NCBI GenBank assembly: GCA_020403045.1
Contig: JADBYK010000038.1
Location: forward strand, 24,529-88,528
Direction: 5' to 3'
Source: Cytophagales bacterium
Lineage (GTDB): Bacteria; Bacteroidota; Bacteroidia; Cytophagales; Cyclobacteriaceae
DNA length: 64,000 bases
Position 1 is the stretch's first letter, and the number at the start of each line of letters is the position of its first letter. The notes beneath the pieces were generated by a model, which saw only the letters and a program-made list of their open reading frames with translations, was not told the origin of the DNA and did no database searches. Shown piece by piece: positions 26,199 to 35,043 of this stretch. The position numbers and the translations under genes are program-made.

Positions 26199-26257
26199 GA
26201 CTTAGTGAGTAAGGCGATACACTTGGTGAACCATTGAGTTGACTTAGTAATAAGGCG
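26199..26257. promoter_or_regulatory. Direct repeat pair in the VWA/LytS divergent promoter region
   Basis: GACTTAGTGAGTAAGGCG (26199-26216) and GACTTAGTAATAAGGCG (26241-26257) are near-identical and start 42 bp apart, four helical turns. LytTR-type regulators commonly bind paired direct repeats, and a LytTR regulator is encoded just downstream. Binding is inferred. Confidence 0.45.
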
Positions 26258-26324
26258 TTTCCAAACAATTGTGCACGAAATCCGTATTTTTTATTGTGTT
26301 AACTTTCCGGAAATAATTCAAAAC

Positions 26325-28256
26325 TTGAACCGACAGGGTTTCCTATTAGTCATTGGTGTCTTGATTTTGTTTGCCAATGGCAGCTTTGCGCAAAGCAAAA
26401 AGCAAGATGCCTACCGCAGCTATAAGCGCAAGTCTGCTTCAGATGAAGTCACGGTATTGATAAAAGATGCTTCAGCTCTCAAAGAGGCGAATCCCGCGGT
26501 AGCGTTAGATAAAGTGCAAGAAGCATTGGCTCTTAGCGTAGCCGAGGGCAATACAAATTCAGAAGCGAAGTGTTATGTGTTACTCGGTGAAATCAATGAG
26601 CAAATTATGGCTTGGACACTCGCCCAGGAAAATTATTTGAAGGCTTACGATCTACTGAGTACTAAAAAAGCCGTGTCCGATGATTTGCTGAAATCGGTTC
26701 GGGGGCTGGGCCACTCGTTTCTACAATTAAAATTATACGACAAAGCCTTAGCTTATTTCGAGGAGGGCATTCGATTGGCTAACGGCCAGCAAAAAGCTGA
26801 GATACAATTGGCAAAGTCAGAAGTGTATTATCAACAAGGCCAATTTGTAGAAGCACAAAACACGTTAAAAGAAATCTACATTGATAGAAAGCGAGATGGG
26901 TTCATCGAAACACTTGTCCAAAATCAACAAGCAAAAATCGATGTGATGTTGAATAAATCTCAGCCGGGCCCTACTATTTTTTCCAATTCACTTGAAAGAT
27001 TAAAATCAGGTAGCAACATAGCACCCGAGGCAGACCATTCGCTTCAACAAACCAAAGAAGAAATGGCCACTACCTACCGAAGCCGTCAGCAATACGATGA
27101 TGAAATTAAATTGCGAAAAAGTTCTATCGAGTACAATCAGCAAACTGATAACCTAAGTGAAGTAACAAAAGACAAAGTGGAAATAGGCAAAACATTGGAA
27201 GCCAAGGGTGAAACGCAAGAAGCTATTCGGGAAATGGAAGAAGCGGCTAAGCTAGCCGAATCCATTAACAACCCGAAAGAGAAAGTCAATGCGTTGCTGT
27301 CGCTCGCAGAACTGTATGAAAAGAATGGAAAGGATGCGCAAGCGTTGAGAACCTATAAGAAATATAGCCAATCGGTTTCAGAATCGCAGGTACAATATGA
27401 AACCCAACGAGCCCTTCGCGATAGCATCATTGGCAAGCAAAGCAATATTGAGCGGTTGAGTTCAGATGTGTCGTTGGGCAAACAAGAAGAGTCGTTGCAA
27501 GAAGCCACCGTTTATCGTCAGCAGCTAGTTATCTTCGGATTGCTAGTGATTATTGTCATCATCGGCATAGCCGCCTACTTCATGTATCGAAATTCACTCG
27601 CCAAACAACAAGCCAACCAACTATTGGCATTAAAGTCATTGCGCAGCCAAATGAACCCCCATTTTATCTTCAATGCACTCAATTCTGTCAATCACTTCAA
27701 TGCACAGCAAGACGAGCGAACGGCCAATAAATTTTTGTCTGATTTCTCACTTCTGATGCGTTTGGTACTGGAGAATTCCGAACAAGACTTCATCACCCTC
27801 AATAAAGAACAAGAGTTGCTGTCTCTTTATTTGAAGTTGGAGCATTATCGCTTTCGCGATAAGTTTGAATATGAATTTACAGTCGACCCGACAATTGCTA
27901 CGGAGGCAATTGAATTGCCGCCCATGCTCATTCAACCCTATATAGAAAACGCGGTATGGCACGGGCTCCGCTACAAAGAAGGTGCAGGCCATCTTGTGGT
28001 GTCCATCAACCAAACACAAAACGAGGTGGAGGTGAAAATTGCCGACAATGGCATTGGAAGAAAAAAATCATTGGAGTTGAAAACACTCAACCAGCGCAAG
28101 CACCAATCCACGGGGTTGAAAAACATTAATGAACGATTGAAGATTATCAATCAAGTATATCGCTCCAACTACCGCGTGATAATAGAAGATTTGCCAGAAG
28201 GCGGTGGAACGACTGTACGTATTTACTTACCACTTTCAAATTCCGCTGCCGCATGA
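26325..28256 (+). CDS. TPR-containing LytS-type sensor histidine kinase
   Basis: About 643 residues from a TTG at 26325, chosen because it gives the signal peptide NRQGFLLVIGVLILFANGSFAQ; a GTG at 26271 is possible but adds an uncharged-poor extension. TPR repeats fill the periplasmic part to about residue 390, and one transmembrane helix (QLVIFGLLVIIVIIGIAAYF) follows. The cytoplasmic His_kinase domain has QMNPHFIFNALNSV (phospho-acceptor His near 446), then a HATPase with IADNGIGRKKS and GLKNIN. It should phosphorylate the LytTR regulator, whose ATG overlaps its stop (4 bp). Confidence 0.9.
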   Translation: MNRQGFLLVIGVLILFANGSFAQSKKQDAYRSYKRKSASDEVTVLIKDASALKEANPAVALDKVQEALALSVAEGNTNSEAKCYVLLGEINEQIMAWTLAQENYLKAYDLLSTKKAVSDDLLKSVRGLGHSFLQLKLYDKALAYFEEGIRLANGQQKAEIQLAKSEVYYQQGQFVEAQNTLKEIYIDRKRDGFIETLVQNQQAKIDVMLNKSQPGPTIFSNSLERLKSGSNIAPEADHSLQQTKEEMATTYRSRQQYDDEIKLRKSSIEYNQQTDNLSEVTKDKVEIGKTLEAKGETQEAIREMEEAAKLAESINNPKEKVNALLSLAELYEKNGKDAQALRTYKKYSQSVSESQVQYETQRALRDSIIGKQSNIERLSSDVSLGKQEESLQEATVYRQQLVIFGLLVIIVIIGIAAYFMYRNSLAKQQANQLLALKSLRSQMNPHFIFNALNSVNHFNAQQDERTANKFLSDFSLLMRLVLENSEQDFITLNKEQELLSLYLKLEHYRFRDKFEYEFTVDPTIATEAIELPPMLIQPYIENAVWHGLRYKEGAGHLVVSINQTQNEVEVKIADNGIGRKKSLELKTLNQRKHQSTGLKNINERLKIINQVYRSNYRVIIEDLPEGGGTTVRIYLPLSNSAAA

Positions 28257-28993
28257 TGAAAGCTGTCATTATAGATGATGAGAAAGACAGCCGACTGATT
28301 CTGTCCAACTATCTAACTAAGTATTGCCCTGACGTTACCGTATGCGGATTTGGCGAATCGGTAGCCACAGGGTTGGAAACAATAGAAGCACATCAACCCG
28401 ACATTGTTTTTTTGGATATTGAAATGCCGTACGGAAACGGATTTGATTTGTTGGAGAAAGCGAACAGTCACACCTTTGAAACGATTTTTGTAACGGCCTT
28501 TGGAAACTATGCTATCCAGGCACTTAATCAAAGCGCTGCCTACTACTTGCTGAAACCAATTGATATCGATGAATTGGTGAAAGCGGTAGATAAAATTAAA
28601 GTGGAGAAAGCCAACTCTCATTATACCCAACACACACGGGTGTTGCTTGAAAACATTCAAAACAACGGCCATCAGAAAATCATGCTCCCAACGTTAGAAG
28701 GGTTTGAGGTAGTGCCCATTGCTAAGATTATTTATTGCGAGGCGGCCGATAATTTCACAAAGTTTTATTTCGAAGAAAGCCCACCGCTGATGATTTGCCG
28801 TACCTTAAAGTATTTTGAAGATGTGTTGCATCCACACGGCTTTTTGCGCATCCATCGTTCGCATGTAATTAACCCCTCATTTGTGGTTCGCTACTCCAAA
28901 GGCAAAGGCGGCTACGTGACAATGAAAAACAATCAAGAACTGGAAGTATCGGCCAATAAGAAACAAGAGTTGCTGAATTTGTTTGAAAGATGA
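28253..28993 (+). CDS. LytTR family response regulator
   Basis: 246 residues. The receiver domain (1-120) has the acidic pocket IIDDE, phospho-acceptor Asp55 in IVFLDIEMP, and the conserved Lys in LLKPIDIDEL. The LytTR DNA-binding domain runs from about 145 to the end (IIYCEAADNFTKFYF, LRIHRSHVINPSFV). It is translationally coupled to the kinase gene. Targets are probably local, for example the repeat pair at 26199-26257. Confidence 0.93.
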   Translation: MMKAVIIDDEKDSRLILSNYLTKYCPDVTVCGFGESVATGLETIEAHQPDIVFLDIEMPYGNGFDLLEKANSHTFETIFVTAFGNYAIQALNQSAAYYLLKPIDIDELVKAVDKIKVEKANSHYTQHTRVLLENIQNNGHQKIMLPTLEGFEVVPIAKIIYCEAADNFTKFYFEESPPLMICRTLKYFEDVLHPHGFLRIHRSHVINPSFVVRYSKGKGGYVTMKNNQELEVSANKKQELLNLFER

Positions 28994-29180
28994 TGGCTTT
29001 GGGCGTGCCCCCGCGAACGAGGCTTTCATGGCAAGGTGTATTACACTTCAAAAGCGTAGGACACCTAATGGCTTTTGGTTATCGCGGGGTCGCGCTGCAC
29101 TCGCCAGCCTTTTTCGGCCCTCCAGCCGAAGCACAGCAAAGGCTGGGCTCAAACAAATGCCTCCATCGCTAAGCAACCTC
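28994..29180 (+). repeat. Structured Bacteroidota-type intergenic repeat (GGGCGTGCCCC...)
   Basis: The element begins GGGCGTGCCCCCGCGA at about 29001. CCCCGCGA pairs with TCGCGGGG at 29082-29089, and the loop contains an inner AGGTGT / ACACCT pairing. A second stem-loop follows: GCCAGCCTTT...AAAGGCTGGGC (29103-29148) with inner TTCGGC / GCCGAA. I recognise the GGGCGTGCC...GGGGTCGCGCT pattern as a recurrent intergenic element in Bacteroidota genomes but know no accepted name. Short ORFs across it are not genes. Confidence 0.6.
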
Positions 29181-29279
29181 TGAACAACCATCGCTTTTAT
29201 TCTTTCTGTGTTACAGGTGAACGGGTTTCAAAATATCTCATTTTTATAAACTAAATTGCTATTAAAGATTTAATAAAAG

Positions 29280-30773
29280 ATGGACTTCAAAATAAGAATT
29301 TCAAATTATAGAAGCATAGAGAATGAATCACCAATTGAGTTGGAAATCAAAGAAGGCATTACTTTTATCCTGGGGATCAATAATGTAGGCAAAAGCAATC
29401 TTCTAAAATTCTTCTACGAGTTCAGAGGCATTCTAAGTTCTCCGATTCAACATGGCTTCGCGCAACCTTTTAGCTTACCAACAGGTTTTGATCATCTTAT
29501 AAACAGGAAGTCCAAGAGTGGATCAATAGAGTTTGATATTATAGCTGAGAATAAGAAGAGTTCATTTATTCTTTCACCAAGTGTTGATCCACATAATTCG
29601 AGTGCAATGCTTTCGGTGCACCATAGCTATCCAAATCAAAATAATGAAATCGTAGCCGTAACTGAAGTATTAAGACGAGTTTTGTACATCGGCCCATTTC
29701 GCTCAGGAATAAGTAATTCTAGTGGAAGTAATTTTGATGTTTCCATCGGAAGCCAGTTTATAAATGAATGGAGAAGCTGGTCAGATGGCGAGGACATAAG
29801 CAAAATGCAAAAGACGACCGAATTAGAGGAAGAATTGGCAAATCTATTTGGATTCACAACCTTTAGTCTCCGCGCAAATTTAGCTGGGAACAATTTGTTA
29901 GTTAAAGCAGACAGCGAACAATTCCTTCTAACAGATATGGGTTCAGGGATTAGTCAGTTTATAATTGTTTTGGCAAACGCACTAATAAGAAAGCCATCAT
30001 TGATCTTGATAGATGAACCCGAAACTAATCTGCACCCTCGACTTCAAGAAACTTTTGTTAGGGCATTGGCTTCTAAAGCTACATACGGCCTAATTGCAAC
30101 ATCTCATTCAATTGGTCTTGCAAGATCTGTTGCCGATCAGATATTTTCTTTGACAAAAGATGAAAAGGGTAAATCAAGACTATTTCCTTATGGATTGCAC
30201 TTTAACCCAACAATTGCTCAATCAGTGAGTGAAATGAATTATAGTCAATATGTTGAAATGGGGGGAAATAATATTCTTTTAGTAGAAGGCAGAACAGATG
30301 TAAAAGTATTTAGAGAAATTCTTCGTAAATACTCAATTGAGAATAAGTTCATTATCTTGTCCTTTGGAGGAAGTCAATTTATTGTGAAGGAAAAATCCAA
30401 GATAATTGAAGAACTTAGTGAAGTAAATCGACTTAGAGCCAAATCAGTTACCTTGATTTTTGATAGCGAGAAGACAGCAAGTACTCAAGAACTTAAAGGA
30501 GATTTTAAAGCTTTCCAAAACACTTGCCTTGACCTAGGCTTTAAGGTTTTTGCAACCGACAGACACTCAACTGAAAACTACTTTACCCAATCGGCAATTG
30601 CTAAAGTGATGGGCGATACATTCAAAGCTCTTGCGCCATACGAGAAACTCGAAAGTAAATCTTGGGATAAAAACAAAAATTGGTTGATTGTCAATGAAAT
30701 GAAAAAGGAAGATTTTGAGGGGACTGACTTAGATAAATTTATTAAGCAGACGCTTATCCCGCTAGCAAGTTAG
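29280..30773 (+). CDS. OLD-family ATPase-TOPRIM protein (putative anti-phage nuclease)
   Basis: 497 residues. The N-terminal ABC-type ATPase has Walker A GINNVGKSN at 32-40 and Walker B/D-loop SLILIDEPETNLHP near 240. The C-terminal half has TOPRIM features: the conserved Glu in ILLVEGRTDVKVF near 330 and an acidic pair in LIFDSEKT near 400. This is the OLD (overcoming lysogenization defect) architecture; members include GajA of Gabija and phage P2 Old. No UvrD-like helicase gene (GajB) follows, so it resembles a stand-alone class 1 OLD. Its base composition is visibly AT-richer than its neighbours, suggesting acquisition. Confidence 0.88.
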   Translation: MDFKIRISNYRSIENESPIELEIKEGITFILGINNVGKSNLLKFFYEFRGILSSPIQHGFAQPFSLPTGFDHLINRKSKSGSIEFDIIAENKKSSFILSPSVDPHNSSAMLSVHHSYPNQNNEIVAVTEVLRRVLYIGPFRSGISNSSGSNFDVSIGSQFINEWRSWSDGEDISKMQKTTELEEELANLFGFTTFSLRANLAGNNLLVKADSEQFLLTDMGSGISQFIIVLANALIRKPSLILIDEPETNLHPRLQETFVRALASKATYGLIATSHSIGLARSVADQIFSLTKDEKGKSRLFPYGLHFNPTIAQSVSEMNYSQYVEMGGNNILLVEGRTDVKVFREILRKYSIENKFIILSFGGSQFIVKEKSKIIEELSEVNRLRAKSVTLIFDSEKTASTQELKGDFKAFQNTCLDLGFKVFATDRHSTENYFTQSAIAKVMGDTFKALAPYEKLESKSWDKNKNWLIVNEMKKEDFEGTDLDKFIKQTLIPLAS

Positions 30774-30778
30774 CAAAG

Positions 30779-31195
30779 ATGTCAATTTCAAACCAATTTC
30801 ACGAACTCTCGTTCTACACGCTCGCCCATCCAGACCCGGTTTACTTTATCCACCAACACGCAGTAGATGCATTTGCAGCGCAAACGGCTGATGAGAACAC
30901 CAAGCCTATCAAACTAACCTTTGGCCTCATTGGCCTTTACTTGTTTTTAGAAAAAGGATACACGGGCAAGCAAGTGCAAAATGCACACGTCAAGTTATCG
31001 CAGAACAAAAAAGTGTGGCCTTCGCTGGAGTTGCCCGAACACCGAGGTGCCATTACCGTTAGTGACGTGCTACAAGCCGAGGCAGGTGAACCCCGCGACC
31101 TGATGATTAAAAAGTGGTGCAAATCCGTTCGGGCAGGTTATGAAAGTTGGCATCAGGCAATCGCCAACCTTGTTAGGGCAGAACTCAATGTGTAG
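30779..31195 (+). CDS. DUF5946 family protein
   Basis: 138 residues. Words such as HPDPVYFIHQHAVDAFAAQT, IKLTFGLIGLYLFLEKGYTG and WCKSVRAGYESWHQ match the DUF5946 family of small cytoplasmic proteins of unknown function. It begins 5 bp after the OLD gene but has more GC-rich codon use, so the two probably have different histories and need not cooperate. Confidence 0.8.
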   Translation: MSISNQFHELSFYTLAHPDPVYFIHQHAVDAFAAQTADENTKPIKLTFGLIGLYLFLEKGYTGKQVQNAHVKLSQNKKVWPSLELPEHRGAITVSDVLQAEAGEPRDLMIKKWCKSVRAGYESWHQAIANLVRAELNV

Positions 31196-31231
31196 GTGCT
31201 TGACATCTTGCATTCCCTTGTGCTTATACTA

Positions 31232-31320
31232 ACCCTTTTCCTCTTCGTCACGTACAGCACATAGCTGACTAGTGTAATAACCACAAAATAGCCAATAGCC
31301 AACCAATGAAAATTGGAGTC
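31232..31320 (-). pseudogene. Possible remnant of a small membrane protein
   Basis: A minus-strand frame reads NFHWLAIGYFVVITLVSY followed by VLYVTKRKRV, a convincing transmembrane helix with a basic cytoplasmic tail. A stop lies about 12 codons upstream and there is no ATG, GTG or TTG at a sensible start. It may be a decayed gene or a very short non-canonical one. The remainder of the 31196-31390 gap shows nothing else. Confidence 0.25.
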
Positions 31321-31390
31321 TGGAATGGTTGCTTTGTTGTTTTGCCCGTGTTAAGGCTCAATCTTCTCCAGATATGGATGTGCCCTGTGT

Positions 31391-31738
31391 CTACTTCAAT
31401 ACTTTCTTGTACATATCCCCATCAAATCCTAACAAAATCACCTTACCCTTTTCTTCTATCAATGGTCGTTTGATCACACTTGTTTTTTCAAGCATGAGAG
31501 CGATGGCGGCTTTTTCATGGGTCACTTTTTTCTGATCGGCTTCGGGCAACTGCCTCCAGGTAGTCCCACGTTTGTTGACGAGATTCTCCCACCCAACTTG
31601 TTTGCTCCACGCGCTCAACTTTTCAGCGGTTATACCGGATTTTTTGTAATCGTGAAATTCAAATTCCACTTTGTTTTTATTCAGCCAGTCTATTGCAGAT
31701 TTAACCGTGTTACAATTTTTGATGCCGTAGACCGTCAT
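31391..31738 (-). CDS. Spx/ArsC-related thioredoxin-fold protein
   Basis: 115 residues, matching the small ArsC/Spx/YffB group. The active-site region is YGIKNCNTVKSAIDWL with a single Cys (CxxT) near residue 9, and the C-terminal SVIKRPLIEEKGKVILLGF is the family hallmark, with its Arg. These proteins are glutathione-dependent reductases or RNA polymerase-binding regulators; a single Cys favours an uncharacterised YffB-like role. Confidence 0.9.
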   Translation of the reverse strand: MTVYGIKNCNTVKSAIDWLNKNKVEFEFHDYKKSGITAEKLSAWSKQVGWENLVNKRGTTWRQLPEADQKKVTHEKAAIALMLEKTSVIKRPLIEEKGKVILLGFDGDMYKKVLK

Positions 31739-31788
31739 AAGGAGTTCATCGATTTATTGAAAGATAAAAATGGTTACGGGCGGGAAGC

Positions 31789-33429
31789 TCATTTATCACC
31801 GATCAGTTTTAAGAGATCTTCTTCTAGCAGCGGATCGCTGGGTCGTTTCGCACGTGTCATGTCCCCCTCACGTGAAACCAATACAAAGCCGGGCGCTTCG
31901 GTTAAACCCAACGAAGCAGCCACTTTCGACCGACTTCCTATTCTATAGTTGATCACACCATCTGTATACAAACTATATTTTTCTACCGCCTCGTTCCATC
32001 TTTTTTCATCGTCTTCAAGAGATAGGAAAACAAACGTCACCTTATTTCTATATTTTTTCTGGAGACGCTTCGCCAACTCTACATCCACCAGAGTTGATTT
32101 CAAATTGCCTGACCATACAAGAAGGTATAAGAGGCTATTTCCCTTGCTGTCGGCTAAAAGCCAGTTAAACTTCTCTTCTCCATTTACACCACCATCGCGC
32201 GTGTTCATTTCAAATTGATGGTACCTTAGAAACTGTTTATCAAGTGAGACTCCTCCACCCAAATCGCGAATAATATCATCTTCCAACGGAGTGGTTTTCA
32301 AGATTGCATTGCTTTTCCAAAAAGTAGAATCATAGCGTATATTCAATAGCCCTTCTCGGGTGGGTAATTGGCCAACGATTTTCATCGATGGATTTGTTCT
32401 AATTTCCATCGACATTAATTCCAGGTGCACGGAATGCACTCGCTTATCTGCGTATTCACTTTCACCCTGCCGTATAATATGATAAGGATAGTAGCGATCA
32501 TTCACTTTTCGATAAAAGGTAGAGGTGAGCAGAGAGTTTGTTCCATATGATTTATTCTCTTCCGTTCTTACAAAAGCGTAGCTTCCTGTGGTAATAAATA
32601 GCGTACCCTTGATGTCAACTAAGTCGAGGTACTTTCCGGAAGTAGTCAACAAGGAGTCGTTCTTGTTTTGGTAAGTAATCTCATATACTTCTAACCCATC
32701 GTAATAAGTAATTCCTTTACATACAAAATCATATTTCTCAAAGTCGGTTCTCAGATTGCTCACATCTGTATAAAACGACATGTGTTCACTTTTTTTGTCT
32801 GTTTGATAGCCCACGATATCGGCCTGCAGAATGTTTCCCACAGCAATGGGATCATGGCCCTGGGCCATTTCGGTTTTATCCAAACTTCTTCGCAATTGCG
32901 TCACTCGAATCTCTTCTTTTTCCCCAGCTGCATGCTGAATCGTTCGATAACCTGAGGTCTTCCACACATCGACAGCTGCCTCAATCAATCGTCCATAGGA
33001 AGTACCATCTTTGCAGTAGTGCCGATAGAAAAATTGTTGAAGAAATGGCCGATCGTTGTAGTTGATATCAATGTTAGCAAAAGCTCTGCGCAGAATTCTT
33101 TTCGCGTTGATGGCCCTATCCAAAATGACAATCTCACTCAACTGCGTAACGATGGGCGCGAGATCAACGATTGTCAATGCCTGTGCGGACGATAGCGTAA
33201 GGGATTTATAACCCACACATGTTATCTTCAACGAATCGGTCTCATTTACCGAAATAGAAAACTGCCCGTTCAAATTGGAGCTCGTTCCCTTGGAAGTTCC
33301 GATGATTCCGATGGAAGCGAATGGAACAGGCTTTTTTGTTTCCTTGTCAAGAATAGTGCCTTCTACCAGTCTTTGAGAGAACACAGGTGTGCAAAACAAT
33401 AATAGCAAGAATACAAGGCAGCGAGCCAT
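31789..33429 (-). CDS. Secreted protein with carboxypeptidase-regulatory-like domain and redox-dead thioredoxin-like domain
   Basis: 546 residues with a signal peptide ending CTPVFSQ. Residues about 20-95 form a CarboxypepD_reg-like domain (LVEGTILDKETKKPVPFASI). The middle 300 residues resemble the beta-rich part of such Bacteroidota proteins. The C-terminal 130 residues look like a TlpA/thioredoxin fold (SLLYLLVWSGNLKSTLVDVEL, FVFLSLEDDEKRWNEAV, APGFVLVSREGDMTRAK), but the CxxC is replaced by SGNLKS, so it cannot be a thiol oxidoreductase. Probably a surface or periplasmic binding protein. Confidence 0.8.
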   Translation of the reverse strand: MARCLVFLLLLFCTPVFSQRLVEGTILDKETKKPVPFASIGIIGTSKGTSSNLNGQFSISVNETDSLKITCVGYKSLTLSSAQALTIVDLAPIVTQLSEIVILDRAINAKRILRRAFANIDINYNDRPFLQQFFYRHYCKDGTSYGRLIEAAVDVWKTSGYRTIQHAAGEKEEIRVTQLRRSLDKTEMAQGHDPIAVGNILQADIVGYQTDKKSEHMSFYTDVSNLRTDFEKYDFVCKGITYYDGLEVYEITYQNKNDSLLTTSGKYLDLVDIKGTLFITTGSYAFVRTEENKSYGTNSLLTSTFYRKVNDRYYPYHIIRQGESEYADKRVHSVHLELMSMEIRTNPSMKIVGQLPTREGLLNIRYDSTFWKSNAILKTTPLEDDIIRDLGGGVSLDKQFLRYHQFEMNTRDGGVNGEEKFNWLLADSKGNSLLYLLVWSGNLKSTLVDVELAKRLQKKYRNKVTFVFLSLEDDEKRWNEAVEKYSLYTDGVINYRIGSRSKVAASLGLTEAPGFVLVSREGDMTRAKRPSDPLLEEDLLKLIGDK

Positions 33430-33515
33430 CCAAATTTTTTTATAGCGCTAAGATCGAAGATAATTGATTTTCGAATGATGCCAAAGTAGAACGTGCCGAA
33501 TGGAAATTTCCGATA

Positions 33516-34397
33516 CTACTCGGCTCTACGCCACAGCGGGCGCGTCAGGCAGGTTGGACCACCTCCACCCTTGTAACTTATTTCCTGCCCTTCATATTCC
33601 AATACAGTACATCCCGCTTGCAAGAGTCTTGCTTTGGTTGTTTCATTTCCCTTTACCATGATGCACTGGCGAGGGCTGATAGCCAGCACATTGCAACCCA
33701 TACGTTCAAACTCCTGATCAGGGACTTCAACCAATTGATAGCCGCGCTTTATCAACTCATCACGAAATACGATAGGCATAAGAGGTGAATAAACCACTGC
33801 GAGGTCTTTTGCCACAGGACTGAAAATGGACATTAAATGAAATACATCTGAAGGACCTTTGTAGTGAGGAAGCTGCACCTCCAATACGTTAACACCGTTC
33901 GGAGTCAGCAGCGCACGCATCTGCCTTATGCCTTCCGCATTCGTTCGATAGGTTCTGCCTATGGCCAATGTATGTTGATCAAGCCAAGCCACGTCTCCAC
34001 CTTCTACTGAACCGGGCGCTTCAATTCTTCCTAAAACCGGGACACCCAGTTCGCGATACGTTTTCTCAGCAGTGGCAGGTTCGTTCATTCGTCCCGCCTT
34101 GCCCATAGTGCATAGAATCATTCCCTTGTCGGTGGCAATACTTGCATCGCGACAGTAAATAGAGTCCATTGTAACCGAGGCGTTTTTTTCAAACTTTTTT
34201 ATTTCGGTATGGTTCGTTTGCAAGAGTTTTTCAAAAAACAGGTACTCGCTTTGAGCGATCTTGAAATCAGGTTCGCCCAAAAAGTTTAATTCTTTCCACT
34301 CCTTTGAAATAGTCGATTGATCAACAAACGCATCGACCACATTTTTAATAAAAACACTTTGTAACGTTCCGTATTCGGATTGGCAGGTGAGGTTCAT
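33516..34397 (-). CDS. Amidinotransferase/dimethylarginine dimethylaminohydrolase-like protein
   Basis: 293 residues. The family core shows YCRDASIATDKGMIL, APGSVEGGDVAWLDQHTLAIG and the C-terminal catalytic Cys in GGGGPTCLTRPLWR. It is a guanidino-group-modifying enzyme (arginine deiminase, DDAH or amidinotransferase type). The exact substrate is unclear; arginine or a methylated arginine is likely. Beyond the restriction-modification-like genes lies an AdiC-like permease, a logical transport partner, suggesting the two were neighbours before that insertion. Confidence 0.85.
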   Translation of the reverse strand: MNLTCQSEYGTLQSVFIKNVVDAFVDQSTISKEWKELNFLGEPDFKIAQSEYLFFEKLLQTNHTEIKKFEKNASVTMDSIYCRDASIATDKGMILCTMGKAGRMNEPATAEKTYRELGVPVLGRIEAPGSVEGGDVAWLDQHTLAIGRTYRTNAEGIRQMRALLTPNGVNVLEVQLPHYKGPSDVFHLMSIFSPVAKDLAVVYSPLMPIVFRDELIKRGYQLVEVPDQEFERMGCNVLAISPRQCIMVKGNETTKARLLQAGCTVLEYEGQEISYKGGGGPTCLTRPLWRRAE

Positions 34398-34432
34398 GGG
34401 TGCAGATATAATCCAATACGCTAAACAGCGTG

Positions 34433-35041
34433 CTATAAAGAAGTAAAGTCAAAAATTAAATGCTTCAGTGTTCCAATTCCATTATGATTGGATTCATAAA
34501 AGACTCCCAGAGATTTGCTCATTTTATAATTTAAAACTTCTGAACTTCTTTTTCTGTTTTTTATTATCGCGTTAATTTCCAAAATGGTTTCGTCAGTCTT
34601 TCCTTGAAGAAGGTATCCTACCAAACTACCGTTTTCGTATTTTTTAGAAACAAAGTTGTCAATCCCAGTGATAATGTATCTGCGCTTTAATGCCGAATCG
34701 TTTTGTTTCAGATTTTTAGCTTCAAAGAAATACTCATATTCATAAGTTGATATAAACGAAGTCAGTCGAAAATCTATTCTCGGGAATCTGTCTGAAAATC
34801 CTTTAACTTTAGGAATGTCTTTTGGAATATCCGCTTCTACATTGGTTGAAACCCTCCACTTTAGTCGTAAAGGATTTTCTTTTACATGCCGGTGCAATTC
34901 GGAGGAAATATCGTTTTCATTCCAGTCTAATTGTATTACTTGTTCTTTCAATGAAGTATGATATGCATCAATGATTAGCCGCCAACATTTTTGCTCAAAA
35001 GCATTCCTGAGTTTTTCGTAAACACCCGTATTCAAAGCCAT
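34433..35041 (-). CDS. Putative PD-(D/E)xK restriction endonuclease partner
   Basis: 202 residues from the ATG at 35041, 2 bp after the methyltransferase stop; an upstream start inside that gene is less likely. No family is recognised. The central region FPRIDFRL (Asp near residue 88) followed after about 18 residues by YFFEAKNLK (E-x-K near 107-109) fits the PD-(D/E)xK nuclease core. The codon usage is AT-rich like its partner. With the adjacent DNA methyltransferase it suggests a two-gene restriction-modification module, with this as the cleavage subunit. Function is inference. Confidence 0.6.
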   Translation of the reverse strand: MALNTGVYEKLRNAFEQKCWRLIIDAYHTSLKEQVIQLDWNENDISSELHRHVKENPLRLKWRVSTNVEADIPKDIPKVKGFSDRFPRIDFRLTSFISTYEYEYFFEAKNLKQNDSALKRRYIITGIDNFVSKKYENGSLVGYLLQGKTDETILEINAIIKNRKRSSEVLNYKMSKSLGVFYESNHNGIGTLKHLIFDFTSL

Positions 35042-35043
35042 TA

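Noticed and set aside
26271..26324. GTG start for the LytS-type kinase at 26271
   Set aside because: The resulting extension lacks a coherent signal peptide; the TTG at 26325 gives one directly.
28994..29180. Short ORFs across the structured repeat
   Set aside because: They appear in several frames of a GC-rich repeat with no homology-like features.
30779..31195. DUF5946 gene as the second subunit of an OLD-type defence operon
   Set aside because: Its base composition differs from the OLD gene and the family is not known to pair with OLD proteins; adjacency alone is weak.
31865..31880. CACGTGAAAC word resembling half a parS
   Set aside because: It lies inside a coding region, and the left half of the palindrome is absent.
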